64,000 nucleotides of DNA from Ophiosphaerella korrae. Its lineage: Eukaryota > Ascomycota > Dothideomycetes > Pleosporales > Phaeosphaeriaceae. Below, piece by piece: positions 12,655 through 24,396 of this stretch. Numbering within the stretch: the stretch's first letter is position 1; each line of letters begins with the position of its first letter. The stretch is taken from the NCBI GenBank assembly GCA_028456385.1, contig JALNQF010000188.1, forward strand, positions 19,384 through 83,383, in the 5' to 3' direction. Position numbers and translations under genes: made by a program. The notes below the pieces were generated by a model. It saw nothing but the letters and a program-made list of their open reading frames with translations, was not told the DNA's origin and searched no databases.

Positions 12655-13206
12655 AAACAGTGGAGGTGATGATTATGGGAGAGGGACGAGCGCTTCAATC
12701 AAAGAAAATTCAAAGCCAGCGTAGGACTGCAAAGCTGTATACAGCCCCTCGTACAACTCTTAGACGCCGCCTTCAGGGTATCCGCCCTAAACACAAGACA
12801 ACGCCTGTTAACCTAAAGATAAGCTCTGTTAAAGAGCAGTCTCTTGTTTAATAGATTCTAGACCTTAATTAACAAGGCTTTCCCCCTTAGATTATTAAAG
12901 TACGACAAATAGTAGATACTCTACTTGCTTCTCGTAGCTAAAATCCACTTCCCCTAATCCTTAGTAAGTGCTATGTGTTACGCTTTATATACTACTAGCT
13001 AGAGCTTTAGACAAAGTAGAATAAGAAGTTATACTCTTAGAGAGTATAGTGTAAGGATCTTATTATAATTAGAGCTTAGTTTAAGCTTATTTAGGATATG
13101 TACAACGTATATAGAATTTCTAATTTAGACGTATTTAGCTTTAATAATACTAGCTTTATAATAGGAGTAGCTATAATATTAAAAGTTATTACTAGCTCTA
13201 ATAAGG
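12655..13206 (+). pseudogene. RIPed pogo/Fot1-type transposase, N-terminal part
   Basis: A single continuous frame with many stops. It begins with the Psq-type HTH region (RRTAKLYTAPRTTLRRRL at about 12722-12775), passes a CENP-B-type HTH remnant (ILDLN*QGFPP, then IVDTLLASRS) and reaches the start of the DDE_1 catalytic domain (MYNVYRISNLDVFSFNNTSF at about 13092-13152, then ITSS). In live relatives the last motif reads FDETGF; here it is FNNTSF, so the first catalytic Asp is gone. Nearly all stops are explained by CAA/CAG/TGG changing to TAA/TAG, the RIP signature. The frame is cut at 13207 by a solo LTR and the middle of the DDE domain is missing. Confidence 0.82.
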
Positions 13207-13770
13207 TGTTAGGAGGTAGCTAGAAGAAAATAGTGCTTGCCGTAGGCCACAGGAAATAGTGAAGGGATAACAGATAGTATTTCATTTTAAGTACTAATGA
13301 GGTAAAAAAATAATACTTGCTTTCCTCTGTTCGCAAGTGTAGAGCCTTTTATTGTGACGAAGGTCCTCGGAATACCTCGAGATCCTTGGGAACTCTGGTA
13401 CTAGTCTTGAGTGGGGCCGATGCGCTGGAAATCATAACGTTGTATAGTCTTAGTCTAAAGCAGGGCTAATGCGCTATCCCAGCGCATAAAAGGCTCTACA
13501 CTTACAAACAGAGTAAAGCAAGTATTATTTTTCCGACACTAGTAGTACTCAGATTGAAATACTATTCGTTATCCCTTCACTATCTTCTGTGGCCTACGGC
13601 AAGTACTATTGTCTTCCAGCTACCTCATAACATTTATACGCTGGAGTAGCGCATTAGCCCCGCTCTAGACTAATACTAATACAACGTCATAATTACTAGC
13701 GTATCGGCTCCACTCTAGACTAGTACCAGAGTTCCCAAGGATCTCGAGGATTCCGGGGACTTTCGTCACA
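13207..13770 (+). mobile_element. Outer 279-bp solo LTR carrying a nested solo LTR
   Basis: Begins TGTTAGGAGGTAGC and ends CTTTCGTCACA (TG...CA termini). With the inner insertion (13353-13632) and its duplicated TTTAT removed, it is 279 bp and collinear with the intact copy at 30694-30973. No clear target duplication flanks it. It sits inside a pogo/Fot1 transposase remnant. Confidence 0.85.
13353..13632 (-). mobile_element. Inner 280-bp solo LTR, same family, inverted
   Basis: Full-length reverse-oriented copy: starts TGTGACGAAGG and ends CCTCATAACA. It is flanked by the perfect 5-bp target-site duplication TTTAT (13348-13352 and 13633-13637). The host sequence is another copy of the same LTR, so this is an LTR-in-LTR insertion. 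Confidence 0.92.
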
Positions 13771-14240
13771 TGGGGGTAGTCTAGTCCTCTTAAGTAAATT
13801 AGCTATTTAACCAGCCATCAACTCCTCTATTATTAGATTAACTACCTAGTCTAGTCTTTTAGATACCTTAAAGATCTCAAGATCTTTACTAGGCTTAATA
13901 ACGCCTAAATCAGTCTGAGTTAGTCTCTTGAAGCGTCCGGCACGCACTTAGCAAGGTAGGCAAAGGCTATCTCAAGGGCTAATACAAAGGCGGCTCTCCT
14001 TGAAGCTTAAAATCAACGCCTACAAGCTCAAGTTGATTAGTTTATCAGCTGGTATACAAGGAAACGAGTTAGGATTAATCCAAATGAGTGCTTTAGTAAC
14101 GTAGTTAAGATTAAGGCTGCGCAAGACTGGGCGGCGATCTCAAAGGTAGAGAAAGCTATGACGAAGGCAGTAGATAAGGCTAACAAGTCTATATCTAAAG
14201 CAGCTACTCATATAAACTAGGCTGTACTTGGCCTAAAGTG
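13771..14240 (+). pseudogene. pogo/Fot1-type transposase, C-terminal remnant
   Basis: The plus-strand frame from 13981 reads NTKAALLEA*NQRLQAQVD*, then TRKRVRINPNECF and IKAAQDWAAISKVEKA. This is the coiled-coil and basic tail usual at the end of Fot1/pogo transposases. The two in-frame stops fit CAA to TAA and CAG to TAG changes. It is probably the other end of the element whose N-terminus lies at 12655-13206; the roughly 200 residues expected between the halves are absent, so the LTR insertion was accompanied or followed by a deletion. Confidence 0.65.
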
Positions 14241-14542
14241 AATACAAATTGACGTTGTGGAGATATTACATTTTGAAGTTGATCAATTGAATTCGGTGGG
14301 GTGGCCTAACTCTATATGCCCGAGCTTATCACACACTTTGCTCGATCTAGTATAATTAGCTGTCTTTCCCTCTGATAACGGAATCCAGGTTCAGGAACGT
14401 GGTATCCCGTTTACGGGCTAGAAGCGACAAATTGTTGACCGCTGGGCAATTGACTCTGTTATTCAGCGTCCTATGGTCGTATGTGATGGACAGATGCTTT
14501 ACACATCTATATGAAAATGCAATTTAGTTCTAGTGTTCGACA

Positions 14543-16139
14543 CTATTGTGGTACCGCATCCCCTGGCCTAGTCGCCCACCTCAACGCCGCATTCGACCCC
14601 AGGCTGTTCAAAAACTCTCTGATTGCACTCGGCAAGTCTGGATTGTTCCACTCGCGCTTTATCAGCGCTATGTACTCGCGATCACACGTTGTGTTGCGCG
14701 ACATGTACAACAGCGTACTACCTAGCGGAAACGATATCGTTGGCCCCGTCACGCCCAATTCGTCTTGGAAGAAGTACTTGGCGGAGCGCGCGACCAAGCG
14801 CGCGAAATGACGCGGGTGTGGGCGGTCGGGGTGCGTGCATGCTGTTTCTGTGGGCAGGACGCCGGTCGCTGTGTCGAGCGCGGCGTAGAGGATTAGGGCG
14901 GTGACCCAGTATTTGATTGTCAGGCAGGCGACGTCAAGGCTCGGGAACACGATTGGGGTGGCTGTGTGTGTGGCTGGTGTGTATATTTCAGATTCGTTTG
15001 TGGCGGCCCACGAATGCAGCTGGAAATGGAGGGTCCGGCACTTTGCGCTTGTTTCGAGGTCTTTGGCTTCGTCGAGCGGGCTGCCAGAGCTGGGGGTGCC
15101 GTATCTGTTGACGTTTTCAAGGATCTCTGGGATTCCGGCGAAGATGTCGAGAAGGGTGTCGTTAGGGGTTTTAGATCTACCGCGCCAGGGTATGGTTTTC
15201 CATTGTTCTTCGTTTAGAAATGAGCGTTTGCGAACTCGCACGTTAGCGATTAAGAGACGGTGTCGTGCATTAGCAAATATTGCGTGGGGTCCATCGTCAG
15301 TATATGCTTCTGGGCCTCTTGCTAGAATGAGGGCGTTTTCACCTTCAGCGTGGCTTAGCCAGCTTTTTGCCTGGTTGGGTGTTTGTGCTTCTGCTCCGAA
15401 TAAGATTTCAAATAGGGCCATGACACGGGGGATGGCAAGGACTGCCATGGATCTTGTTTGAGTTGAATTTTGTAATGCAATCCTAGTCTCTGTTAGTGCC
15501 TTCCCATATAGATTGCGCCCATGTCGTGTGAGATTTGTGTCATTGGCTCGTTTGCCTAGGGCTACAGTTCCAATTGCGAGAACAGCTAGGCGAAGTGCTT
15601 CATCTTCAGCACTGAGGCGTGGCAGCAAGTCCAACATCTGCCTCCCTTCAGAATTTGTTTTGCCACCTCGTGGGAGGTATAGGTCTGCGAACGCTTCCAT
15701 GCTCTTCTCGCCATATGCCGCTCGACAAAAATCGATAGGGAGAACAATGGATATTGGGAGAGTCCTCTGTGGGCTACGGCTCCCCCCGGAAGGCCGCCTT
15801 GCAGAGACCATTTGCAGAGAGCTCGAAGCTGCCTGCAGTTGGTTCTGAGTACTACTAGCCTCTGAAGTCTGGGATGAGAATGACACATCTTGAGCACGGC
15901 TGGAAGACATGTTCTGAGCACTGCCACCATGGTACACAAAGATGCGATCTGGTTCATAACCACCACAGGGTATTCCCCGCTCTTTACATTGTCCACATGC
16001 CGGACTCTGTAAGTCACACTATCAGGTGTTAGCTTAGCTTAGCACGCTGGGGCTTTCAGCCCTAATACGGTCCACGTACACCTTTCTTCCGTTTGCGACA
16101 TGTAACACACCCTTTCGATCTACCCGCAACGCCTACCAT
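14543..16139 (-). CDS. Zn2Cys6 fungal transcription factor
   Basis: Two exons: 16139-16080 and 16018-14543, with a 61-nt intron (GTACGT...TAG), giving 511 aa. Splicing joins exon 1 (ending CVTCRKRKKG) to exon 2 (starting CDLQSPACGQCKERGIPC). This rebuilds a perfect binuclear zinc cluster, CX2CX6CX6CX2CX6C, at residues about 11-36. A Ser/Gln-rich linker follows, then a helical fungal-TF region of the DUF3468 type. Nuclear DNA-binding regulator. It lies at the edge of a group of oxidoreductase and transporter genes and could regulate them, but that is inference. A reader using only the long open frame from 15937 would miss the DNA-binding domain. Confidence 0.9.
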
Positions 16140-17086
16140 GGCTGATCCTGTGTGTACGTGATAACGGCGCCCAAAGACGTGTACAGCGCAAAATGTTCCG
16201 CTTATGGCGTGGTGTAGCAGTAGAGCGTGCTGATTATTGACGAGATGACATTGACATGCAACGTTTGGTGACGACACGAACGTCGCTTAGCACCTTGTGG
16301 CGGTGTGATATTCCAAAAATTAGTTTCGTTGGTTGGCCGAGTTTCATCATCATCATCATCAATGAGGTGTCTGCCTGCCCAGATCCCGTGGGGTTTAGGC
16401 AGCGACGATCCCATGCTAACTCTAGCACAAGGGGGGTCCAGAACGGATGAGTCGGTCCGTGCTCAAACTTACACAAGATTGGAAAGAAATCGACAATCTT
16501 CCATCCGTTCTGGCACCCCCCTTGTATCTAATCCATGTTGGTTTGATCTTCATCCTGCATTGATCTCTCCTTCACGTTGACTTCTACCTCGCGTTAATCT
16601 CTGCCGTGTAATTGCTCGTATGGTGACCTGTTGTCACGCTGATCTTCTTTTCGCGATATGGCACCTAAATACAAGTTGAAATTGCTGTTAAGGTGTCGTG
16701 TACTTACGGCTGTAGAAGTTCCTCACGCCTTATTCTCACTATAACTAGCAAGCAGCTCACAGCAGTCAAACAGTAGAATTCTTGCCGGTTAGATAACCGA
16801 AGCCCGAGTTACAGCGCTCAGCCTTTTCACAAGGGCCGTTGGGGTAGGTTGGGTGATGGCTCTACTTGGCAATGGGGCGAAATCGCACAATCAACTGCAT
16901 TGGGTTTAGTCCGGGGGCCTTGCCATTTAGCGCATATTCAACCACATCAGGAAACATGTAGTAGGTTCAAGATGATAAATATCAGAAGAATGGTGCTCTT
17001 CACACTGGAAACCAAACCGCCTTTCATACACTCCAACAATCACACCTCCTCAAATTCCTACGACTTTTTCATTTTTTCAATTTGTC
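16140..17086. other. Intergenic region between divergent genes, contains a 99-bp MITE
   Basis: Shared upstream region of the Zn2Cys6 factor (minus) and the DUF2306 gene (plus). It holds a (CAT)n microsatellite near 16347-16361 and an inverted-repeat element at 16427-16525 (listed separately). No other gene recognised. Confidence 0.6.
16427..16525. repeat. 99-bp MITE-like inverted repeat
   Basis: Left end ACAAGGGGGGTCCAGAACGG and right end CCGTTCTGGCACCCCCCTTGT are inverse complements over about 23 bp, with one extra base on the right. No long open frame lies between them. Fits a miniature inverted-repeat transposable element; a target-site duplication is not obvious. Confidence 0.75.
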
Positions 17087-18301
17087 ATGAGTGTCACGTC
17101 TGCTCCAAGCGAAACCCCCGAAAAGGGCTTCAAGTCCATAGTGAGAAAGATATACAACCCACTTGGATTCAAGAAAGGCTACAACTTTCTCCTTTATTTC
17201 ATCTTTGCGGGTGGGCTTTTAGGCTTCTCTTTAGCTCGCTTCATGTATCTCGACTTTAGCAAATTTTGTCCTAAGGGCGGATCAAGTAGCGCTAGCGGCG
17301 CTGCTCCAGGAGAGTGCTACTACTACCTAAACTTTGATCGGTACAAGATTGGAATCTTGCTGCATTTAGCCTGTGTGCTTCCAGCCGGCATCCTCGCTGT
17401 TTTGCAGTTCACGCCGTTTATTCGACATCGGTGGATCATCATTCATCGTATCTTTGGATATAGCGCACTTCTATTGTACACTGTCAGCTTGGCTGGCGTA
17501 CTCATGATTGCCCGGCAGGCATTTGGAGGCGACCTCGCTATCCAAACCTGGATTGGCCTTGCTGTTATTGTCACAATGACATGCTTCATCCTTTCGTATA
17601 TCAACATCAAGAAGCTGCAGATTGAACAGCATCGCGCTTGGATGCTTCGAGGATGGTTCTACGTAAGCTTTTACACTCATCATCAACCAGTGATAGTTTA
17701 ACTAACATACTGTAGGCGGGCTCTATCATCACCACTCGCATCATCATGATTCTTGCAACGCTTGTGATTTCGAGTTCTGGCGGCTATGTCAACGTATGGC
17801 CCTGTGCAAAAATCGAAGTAACCTTACCTCGGAAGTCGATGCTGCTGGAAAAATATCCTACTTGTAAAGGATACGTGAATGGAACCGACCCCACCGCCTC
17901 CGCAGTCATCAAAGCAGATCTCAAGGGCGATAATGGTACTAACGCGGGTGCCGCACTAAATCTTTCTTTTGGTATGGCTGCATGGCTTGCATCTTCGATC
18001 CACACTTTTGGTGTTGAACTCTATGTAAGTAACTCATAACTAGAACAACCTAGAGTGTGCATGACTGACTTGCATGTAGCTACATCTTACGCCGAAAGAG
18101 GCACAACGTCTACGAAACGTGAGCTATCAACGACAGCTCGAAGCTGGCATGCAAAGAGCTGGATCTGCGGGTCTGACCCATGATCGGTTGGGCGATGCGG
18201 ATCCATGGGTTCCAGGACACGAGATGAGCACAGATAGCAATAGCAACAACGCCCTAGCAAACAGACCGGCTAATGGAACCACCGTTCAGGAAATAAAATA
18301 A
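17087..18301 (+). CDS. DUF2306 family membrane protein
   Basis: Three exons: 17087-17662, 17716-18024, 18080-18301; introns are GTAAGC...TAG and GTAAGT...TAG; 368 aa. It starts MSVTSAPSETPEKGF. About seven hydrophobic segments are visible: around residues 33-53 (LLYFIFAGGLLGFSLARFMY), 88-108, 120-145, 155-172, 195-215 and near 285. The histidine-rich centre (FIRHRWIIIHRIFGYSALLL) and the later EQHRAWMLRGW are typical of the DUF2306 family of predicted membrane proteins of unknown function. The C-terminal tail is polar. The exact biochemical role is not known. It is divergent from the Zn2Cys6 factor and shares its upstream region. Confidence 0.88.
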
Positions 18302-18665
18302 GAACGATGAGTTTGTATTCAGAGTTGGATCATCCAATATCCGTTGGATAGGTAATTTTGAAGTTGATTGAAGATATTTAGAGAAGCTTGTAACTTTATG
18401 ATGGTGTATATCTACCATATTGGGTCTCTTGTAAGAGTTTTCAAGGTATACAGGTGGTATACATATAATTATAATCATATGCCAAATGTTTATCGATATG
18501 ATTGCTAGCCTTTTACATTCAGCTTCGAGACTTTTCAAGTAGGATAACACAAAAGGCTTGAATGCCAAAGCGTACTTGTGATATCAAGAAGTTATGTCGA
18601 GCTTCATTCCTGATTGTCATTGCACGGATAGGGACTTGTGCTTTCATAGACAGCATAACGCCTGC

Positions 18666-19554
18666 CTACCATGGCAGCTGAAGTGGAGTGGGTAATTTGT
18701 CCTTCGCTCCAAGGACCGGCTCAGCCGTGCCAATATCACTGTCATCACAAGTCAGCCTAGAACCCAAATCGCAGTAAAATATACACTTACGCTGCACCGC
18801 GAGGCGCCCAATACTGTCCCGTCTTAGATATGTCAAACGTCTCAATCCACTCGACCAAACTCTTTGCCGCCACATCCGGCGTGACGGCACCACCCTCATC
18901 CCAGAACTTGTCAAAACCTACATTCTTCGTCATATCAGTGCGCATGAAACCAGGGTGTACACTCGCAACCGCGACACCCCTCTCCTTTAGATCCAAGCTC
19001 AGTAGCTTTGCGCTCATGTTCAGCGCTGTCTTGCTGGCATGGTGACCGTAGTTTCCGCCGCCTTCAGACTCGTGTCGGAGGGTTATGCTGCCGCTCTCTG
19101 ATGATACGAAAATGGCTTTTGACGAGGAAGAGAGAAGAGAACGGGCGTTGGCGAGTGAAGTAACTAGGATTGTTGGGCCGATAGCACAAGTGCGGTACAT
19201 TTGTTCTTGGGCTGAGAATGAAGGCTCTTCGAGGGACTCTTTGGCAAAATACCCAGCGGCTATGATGACGATGTCTAGATTTGAAATCTTCCTTGATTCC
19301 AGAGAGTGAAGTAAAATACTGCTGACCTCGGAAGATGCAATGTCGATGCTAGGAATATAGACGACATTCTTCGCTGTGCATAGTAAGCGGCTGATCTTGT
19401 ATCATGAATATGGGGATGAATTCAACGTACTGTTTGCAGGAGGATCCGAACTTCTCGCAGTAGCTACAACATGATTGTTGCCATCAGCTGCATAAGTCTT
19501 GACAAGACTAGCTCCGAGGCCGCGAGTAGCACCAATAACGAGAATGGTGGGCAT
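18666..19554 (-). CDS. Short-chain dehydrogenase/reductase (C-factor-like SDR)
   Basis: Three exons: 19554-19431, 19373-18791, 18738-18666; 259 aa. Exon 1 encodes the Rossmann start MPTILVIGATRGLGASLVKT (TRGLG glycine motif). Exon 2 has an AAG motif (IVIIAAGYF), the catalytic Ser region IFVSSESGSI and the YGHHASK motif (YxxxK). Exon 3 supplies DIGTAEPVLG...LPTPLQLPW, the usual end of this fungal SDR group. NAD(P)H-dependent carbonyl/alcohol oxidoreductase, substrate unknown, probably cytosolic. Without the third exon the frame ends early in AAs after WAPRG, so the last intron (18739-18790, GTAAGT...CAG) is well supported. Convergent with DUF2306, same strand as the GMC gene next to it. Confidence 0.9.
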
Positions 19555-19787
19555 TGTGTAAGTCACAATTTACAAGGGCTAGGAGTTTGTAAGTTGGTTG
19601 TGGATGAGAGAAGCCCATCTTTATGCAGTTGTGAAGATTAATTGCGTGTGACTGACGTCGTTCGCATTGCGTGTTTCTGAGCGGAATTGCGATTGGACAA
19701 GAATGGACGCGCCAATAGCTTCATAGACTCTCTTGCGATTACTTTTATTAGACTGCATGAATAAAACCAAGACTTGCAGTCTGTTTA

Positions 19788-21634
19788 TTAGTACTTTGAT
19801 GCGATGATACCTGCCGCGCGCTCTGCAACTCCATAGATAGCTGTTTGAATGTGCGCGCTGATGATCATCGGTATTACACTTGCATCAACAACCCGTAGGC
19901 CCTCAACCCCATACACCTTCAATTCTGCGTCTACAACGCCATTATCTTTCCTTGGTAGCATGGCACACGTGCCCATCGGATGAAAAAATGTAGAAACATT
20001 ATCGCGAACATATTTCTCCCACTGAGCGTCCGTTTCGGTAGCGTTTCCAGGATCATACTCCTTCATCCATACGTCCGTGTATGGTGCAGTGTTAGCGATC
20101 TTGCGTGTGTACTTTACGACCTCTTTGAGAGCCTCCAAGTCATAAGGTGTGCTGATGTATCGGGGATCGATCACAGGTTTGGTAGCAGGATCAGAACCAT
20201 TGATATGAACAGATCCGCGAGCAAAGGGGTGCATGACACCTGCAAGAAGACTGACATATTGCTTGCCATAACCTGCAGTAGTGTTGGCTGGGTAGCCACG
20301 GACATTGATGTATCCGTCGCTGAAGATGATTTCAATATCAGGAGCACCCGAATTCGCGTCTGTAAGGAGTGAGAGTTTCTTCCGGTCGACGGGGTTTGAC
20401 ATGTCAGCTGATTGTTCTGCAAATTTGAGAAGCTTATAGTCATCTCCGATTGCTTGCTTCCACTTCAAGAAGCCATAGGCGCTACCAGCGTACTGGTATA
20501 GAGACTTTTGCCCACGTTTCCACAAGTCAAGCTCGATTGCTGCGCGTGTAGCATTATATTTCAGAATATCAGCGCCGAGAATCCCAGGCTTCAACTCGTA
20601 TGTTGTCTGGATGCGTGTATGGTCTTGAAGATTTTCGCCAACGCCGGGCAATTCGACAAGTTGCTTGATACCTGCCCTCTCGAGTACAGCCTTTCGGCCG
20701 ATACCTGACAGTTCAAGGATCTTCGGCGAAAGCAAACTGCCTCCTGACAAAATGACTTCCTTTCTAGCCTTGATCTCTGTTCCATCTGTGAGTACGACAC
20801 CAGTTGCACGGTTTCTGTAGAGGGTAACCTTCTCCACCGTCGAATTGTACTTGATGATTAAGTTGGGGCCAGCGCCTGGAAGGTAATCGACCGCGTATGA
20901 CCGAGTATGGTTTGAGAAGCGTTGTGTGGCAGGTTGGTACATCGTCCCGATGTTATTACCATTCAGCGACTCAAGATTCTCATTAAGGCCAAGGTTCTTC
21001 AATGCTGAAATACCCTCTTGAAGATGGCGTGGGGGGTCTTCGAGCATTCCGATCTGGATAGGACCACCATATGCAATACCGTCTGTACCGTATTGGGCAG
21101 GACCTTCTTGACGTTGAAAATTCTCCTGCTTGAGCATGGCTCGATACATATTCTCCCAATTCCATCCTGGATTGCCAAGTTCTTCCCAGGCGTTGTATTC
21201 CTTGACCGTAGCGCGATCCCAGACTAGGAGATTTAGCGCAGACGAACCACCCAAAACCTTTCCACGGTTGTGATTGATGGTGCGATTGTTTGCTGCAGAC
21301 TGAGGCACGGTTGGAAGTGACCAGTCTAGGGGTCCACCAAATGGTGAGCCTTTGAGGCCAGGAACATAGAGTCTCTGGTCATTGCGGCCATCGGGACCAG
21401 CTTCAACCAACAATACGCAATGCTCTGGCAATCGCTGGCTCAATCTTGTTGCCAATGCAACACCAGCGGTACCGCCTCCGACGATTATCTATATCACATG
21501 GTAAGCTGGGGCCCTCAGCTGGAAGTGGGACCACATACGAAGTCGAAACTAGCACTCTGCTGGCAATCATCTACATTCGCACCGCGCGAAAGACCCAGGA
21601 TAGTGGCAAGGATGAAACCAAGCGTCGGCTGCAT
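19788..21634 (-). CDS. GMC-family FAD oxidoreductase (secreted, AA3-like)
   Basis: Two exons: 21634-21539 and 21488-19788, with a 50-nt intron (GTATGT...TAG); 598 aa. Exon 1 gives a signal peptide (MQPTLGFILATILGLSRG...). The FAD-binding motif FIIVGGGTAGVALATRL is rebuilt across the junction at about residues 32-48. Other GMC marks: NHNRGKVLGGSSALNLLVW (GMC signature 1), ILSGGSLLSPKILELSGIG (signature 2), FFHPMGTCAM (active-site His) and AHIQTAIYGVAERAA at the C-terminus. Oxidises an alcohol, sugar or aromatic alcohol with FAD, probably outside the cell. Exact substrate unknown. It sits 3' of the SDR on the same strand and may belong to one metabolic group with it. Confidence 0.93.
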
Positions 21635-23252
21635 CGTATCGGTTCCCGGGACGGAAGTCGGTTCGCAGGATGTGTAGTTTCGTGCGAGGGCAAGGATCCT
21701 CGCAGACCTGAAATGTGCACGGCGCGAGATTTAAAAGAATGAATGCAGGAGTAGTAATAACAGGCACCATTACCCGTCTGACACTAGGGCCATAACAGTC
21801 CATGACTCGTGCAAATCGAAGCGAGCCAACTGTTTTCTTGTAAAATCCGATAAGCAGGGTTCGCATGGAATTTCTGCCGGTGGGATCAAATTGCTATTCG
21901 TTTTCTATGCATCGGGTGTTCAGCAGCCCCGGGACTAGGACAGAAAGACTGTCGCCTCGCATATACCATATCATGTATAATTAGCTGAAGGTTTTCCATC
22001 GCAACGTTCACCATTGAGTTAGTTACCAAGCTCATATAGATCTACAAAAGAGTTCAGGATGTAATCAGCTCCAATAACTTGAATCTACCTTGTGGTTGGA
22101 ATTCCCAGTCGCCTGGTGAACCGTGAAAGCCAAGGTTTAAGCCGATTTTTCGCAGCTAGACCAGTCGGAAAGAAGATCCTTCTCATAACCTCCGTCTTGG
22201 CCTGCCAATCAACAACCTTTGTATCTCGTATCAAGACCAGGCTGCATAGCTAGCCTCAACATGTACCTTAATTCACACCGTGCGATCCATGACCACAGCG
22301 GCTTTCAGCTTCCAAATCTGTTGCACAACGCTGAGCGGATTGCGCTTTTCGTGCCTTAGCTCACTACTAAGTGTTATCTGTCGTTTCTACCCTTATGAAT
22401 TGCAGCAAATTCTGAGCTACATTCATACCGTTTATCTTACTATGGTACAAGGCATAGGTAGTGTAGGTGGGTCCCGGGCGGCAGGGGTCAAGCGATACCT
22501 CTCTACCTGACTGTTTCACATCAAATCCTCTGTAATTTTGTATTGAAATCTGTGATTTTCAGTCGCCCGCGTGTCCACGCCTTACTGAAGTTTGTATGTA
22601 AAATCAGGCTTAAGATGCTCCTGCGCACCCCTGCCACCCGGGACCCACCTACACTACCTATGCCTTGTACCATAGTACTGCTGGCCTTTTTATAGCAATA
22701 GCTAGGCGGGATGCTCGCAAGTGCCCAGAGCTCTAGTGGGCAAATGGTGGAGCAGGTATTGATTAAGTTGATTGACAAGTGCACCCGCTGGTCTGTGATC
22801 TTGAAAGCGCCGTAAGGCAATGGCACGGCACGAAGCGATTTCGTACCACTCCTATCAAACGAGGATTGCTAAATTGCTAATGGTGGTGGCGGCGGTAAGA
22901 GCAGACTACCAGGTATTTAGGTACTCAACCGGATGTTTGGTCTTGCGTGATTCGCTCTGATTGAACAGTTTATTGCTTACATCAATGCCTCCTGCCAGAT
23001 TTTCGGGTTTCGGAATGCAGACCGACCCTTGTAGCTGCGACTGTGGGAAGACTAATCTTCGTCGTGCAGCTCTCCCTTTGCTTTTCTCCTGCATTCGTGT
23101 TCATCCTAGATTGTACACCCCCCGGCGTTCTTGGCATGGCTGGTCCACGCGTTGAAGGACCGATAGAACGTGTGCCAACTATTATTAAACTCTGCTTTGT
23201 CTTCTGGTATGAGTAGATACACTATCGTCATTTCTTCTAAACTTCAAGCGTC
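21635..23252. other. Intergenic region with one MITE
   Basis: Shared upstream region of the GMC gene (minus) and the rhodopsin-like gene (plus). A TA-flanked MITE lies at 22440-22675. The short open frames here (for example 21567-21866 minus) have no recognisable features. Confidence 0.6.
22440..22675. repeat. 236-bp TA-flanked MITE
   Basis: Terminal inverted repeats of about 50 bp start CTATGGTACAAGGCATAGG and include GTGGGTCCCGGG. Both ends are flanked by TA (22438-22439 and 22676-22677), the target duplication of Tc1/mariner-pogo elements. No coding capacity. TIR ends resemble those of the element at 61403-61673. Confidence 0.9.
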
Positions 23253-24396
23253 ATGTCCCCACTTGAGATTCGCAATGATCCTTCGTCATGGGACGACAAA
23301 GGCCCTGCGCTAACAATTGTTTCCGTTTTGTTCACAGGACTGGCATTCATCACAACCGTTATTCGTCTTTGGGTTCGAAAAGGCCGTAGTACGTTGGGAT
23401 GGGATGACTATACCATCGCAGCAGCCATGATTCTCACCATAATCGAAGCTGCATTAACCATTCAAGCCGTGACTCATGGCAAAGGGAAGCGCGCAGCGTA
23501 CTTGTCTAAAGCTCAGATACAGTACATCAACATGTTTAGCTGGTATGCTCAGCATGTGCTTTTCACGACTATGGCACTTATCAAGACTTCCGTCTGCCTC
23601 CTAGTCATCAGGATCAGGCCCACAAAGAAACTGAAGATCTTTGTTGGAATTGTTGTTGGATTGTTGGTCACTGCAAGTGTTGAAGTCAGCGTCGTCCTGT
23701 TAGCGCAGTGTAGGCCGATTAGTGCTCACTGGTGTGGAGCAAAGCCTGGGCAATGCTGGCCGACAGAGGTACGCATATATTCGATATATGTGCAAGCCGG
23801 TGAGGCCTACAGCAAAAGCAATTGAAATCTCATCGAAGTTAATCTATGTAAAAGGGTTATCTATTATTACGGATTTGATCTGCTCCTTGCTTCCCATTGT
23901 TATAATGTGGAATATTCAGATGGCCTTGAGCAAGAAGTTCTCTATCTGCATATTAATGGCAATGGGCCTAGTGTGCACCGCATGCTCAGCTGTCAGAGCA
24001 AAGTCACTGAATTCTAAGACAAAGGATATTGCATATGAATATTCAATTGTTGCAATTTGGGCCATGTGAGATTAAGAAAAGAGACTCAGCTCTATGGGTA
24101 TATGCTAACTGTTCCTCTTCCTTAGGGCGGAAATATGCCTTGGAATCATAGCGACAAACTTGAGTCTTTCCCGATCAACCTACTACTTTTTTAAAGCCGA
24201 GTATAACTCACGCGCGTCCACTCACCCTCTACGTACAGCTCACGCTTGCGAAACGCTCCTAAACACACGGACGTGTCGTTTAATTCGAAGATCGATCGGC
24301 GGCGAGAAACATCAGTACCACGAAGTGAAGATAGCAATATCCCTCTCAATTCAAGAACATATACGAACCCAGAAACATGCGTTAAGTAGCGACTAG
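23253..24396 (+). CDS. Fungal rhodopsin-like domain integral membrane protein
   Basis: Three exons: 23253-23799, 23855-24065, 24126-24396; 342 aa. Intron 1 (GTGAGG...AAG) and intron 2 (GTGAGA...TAG) were placed by frame and family motif continuity (YVQAG|LSIITDLICSLLP and IWAM|AEICLGIIATNLS). Seven hydrophobic helices, with the characteristic GWDDYTIAAAM after helix 1 and a CxPxxxxW motif (CRPISAHWCG). This is the large ascomycete family annotated as rhodopsin domain/PTH11-related membrane proteins (plasma membrane, functions mostly unknown). No retinal-binding lysine is expected in this family. The C-terminal tail is polar and less conserved, so the last exon boundary is less certain. Confidence 0.88.

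Noticed and set aside
14901..15461. 186-aa open frame on the plus strand and several nested ones
   Set aside because: Antisense to the well-supported Zn2Cys6 gene (GC-rich exon); no motifs, composition as expected of a shadow frame.
23722..24069. 115-aa frame treated as a separate gene
   Set aside because: It is exon 2 of the rhodopsin-like gene; only the part after 23855 is coding.
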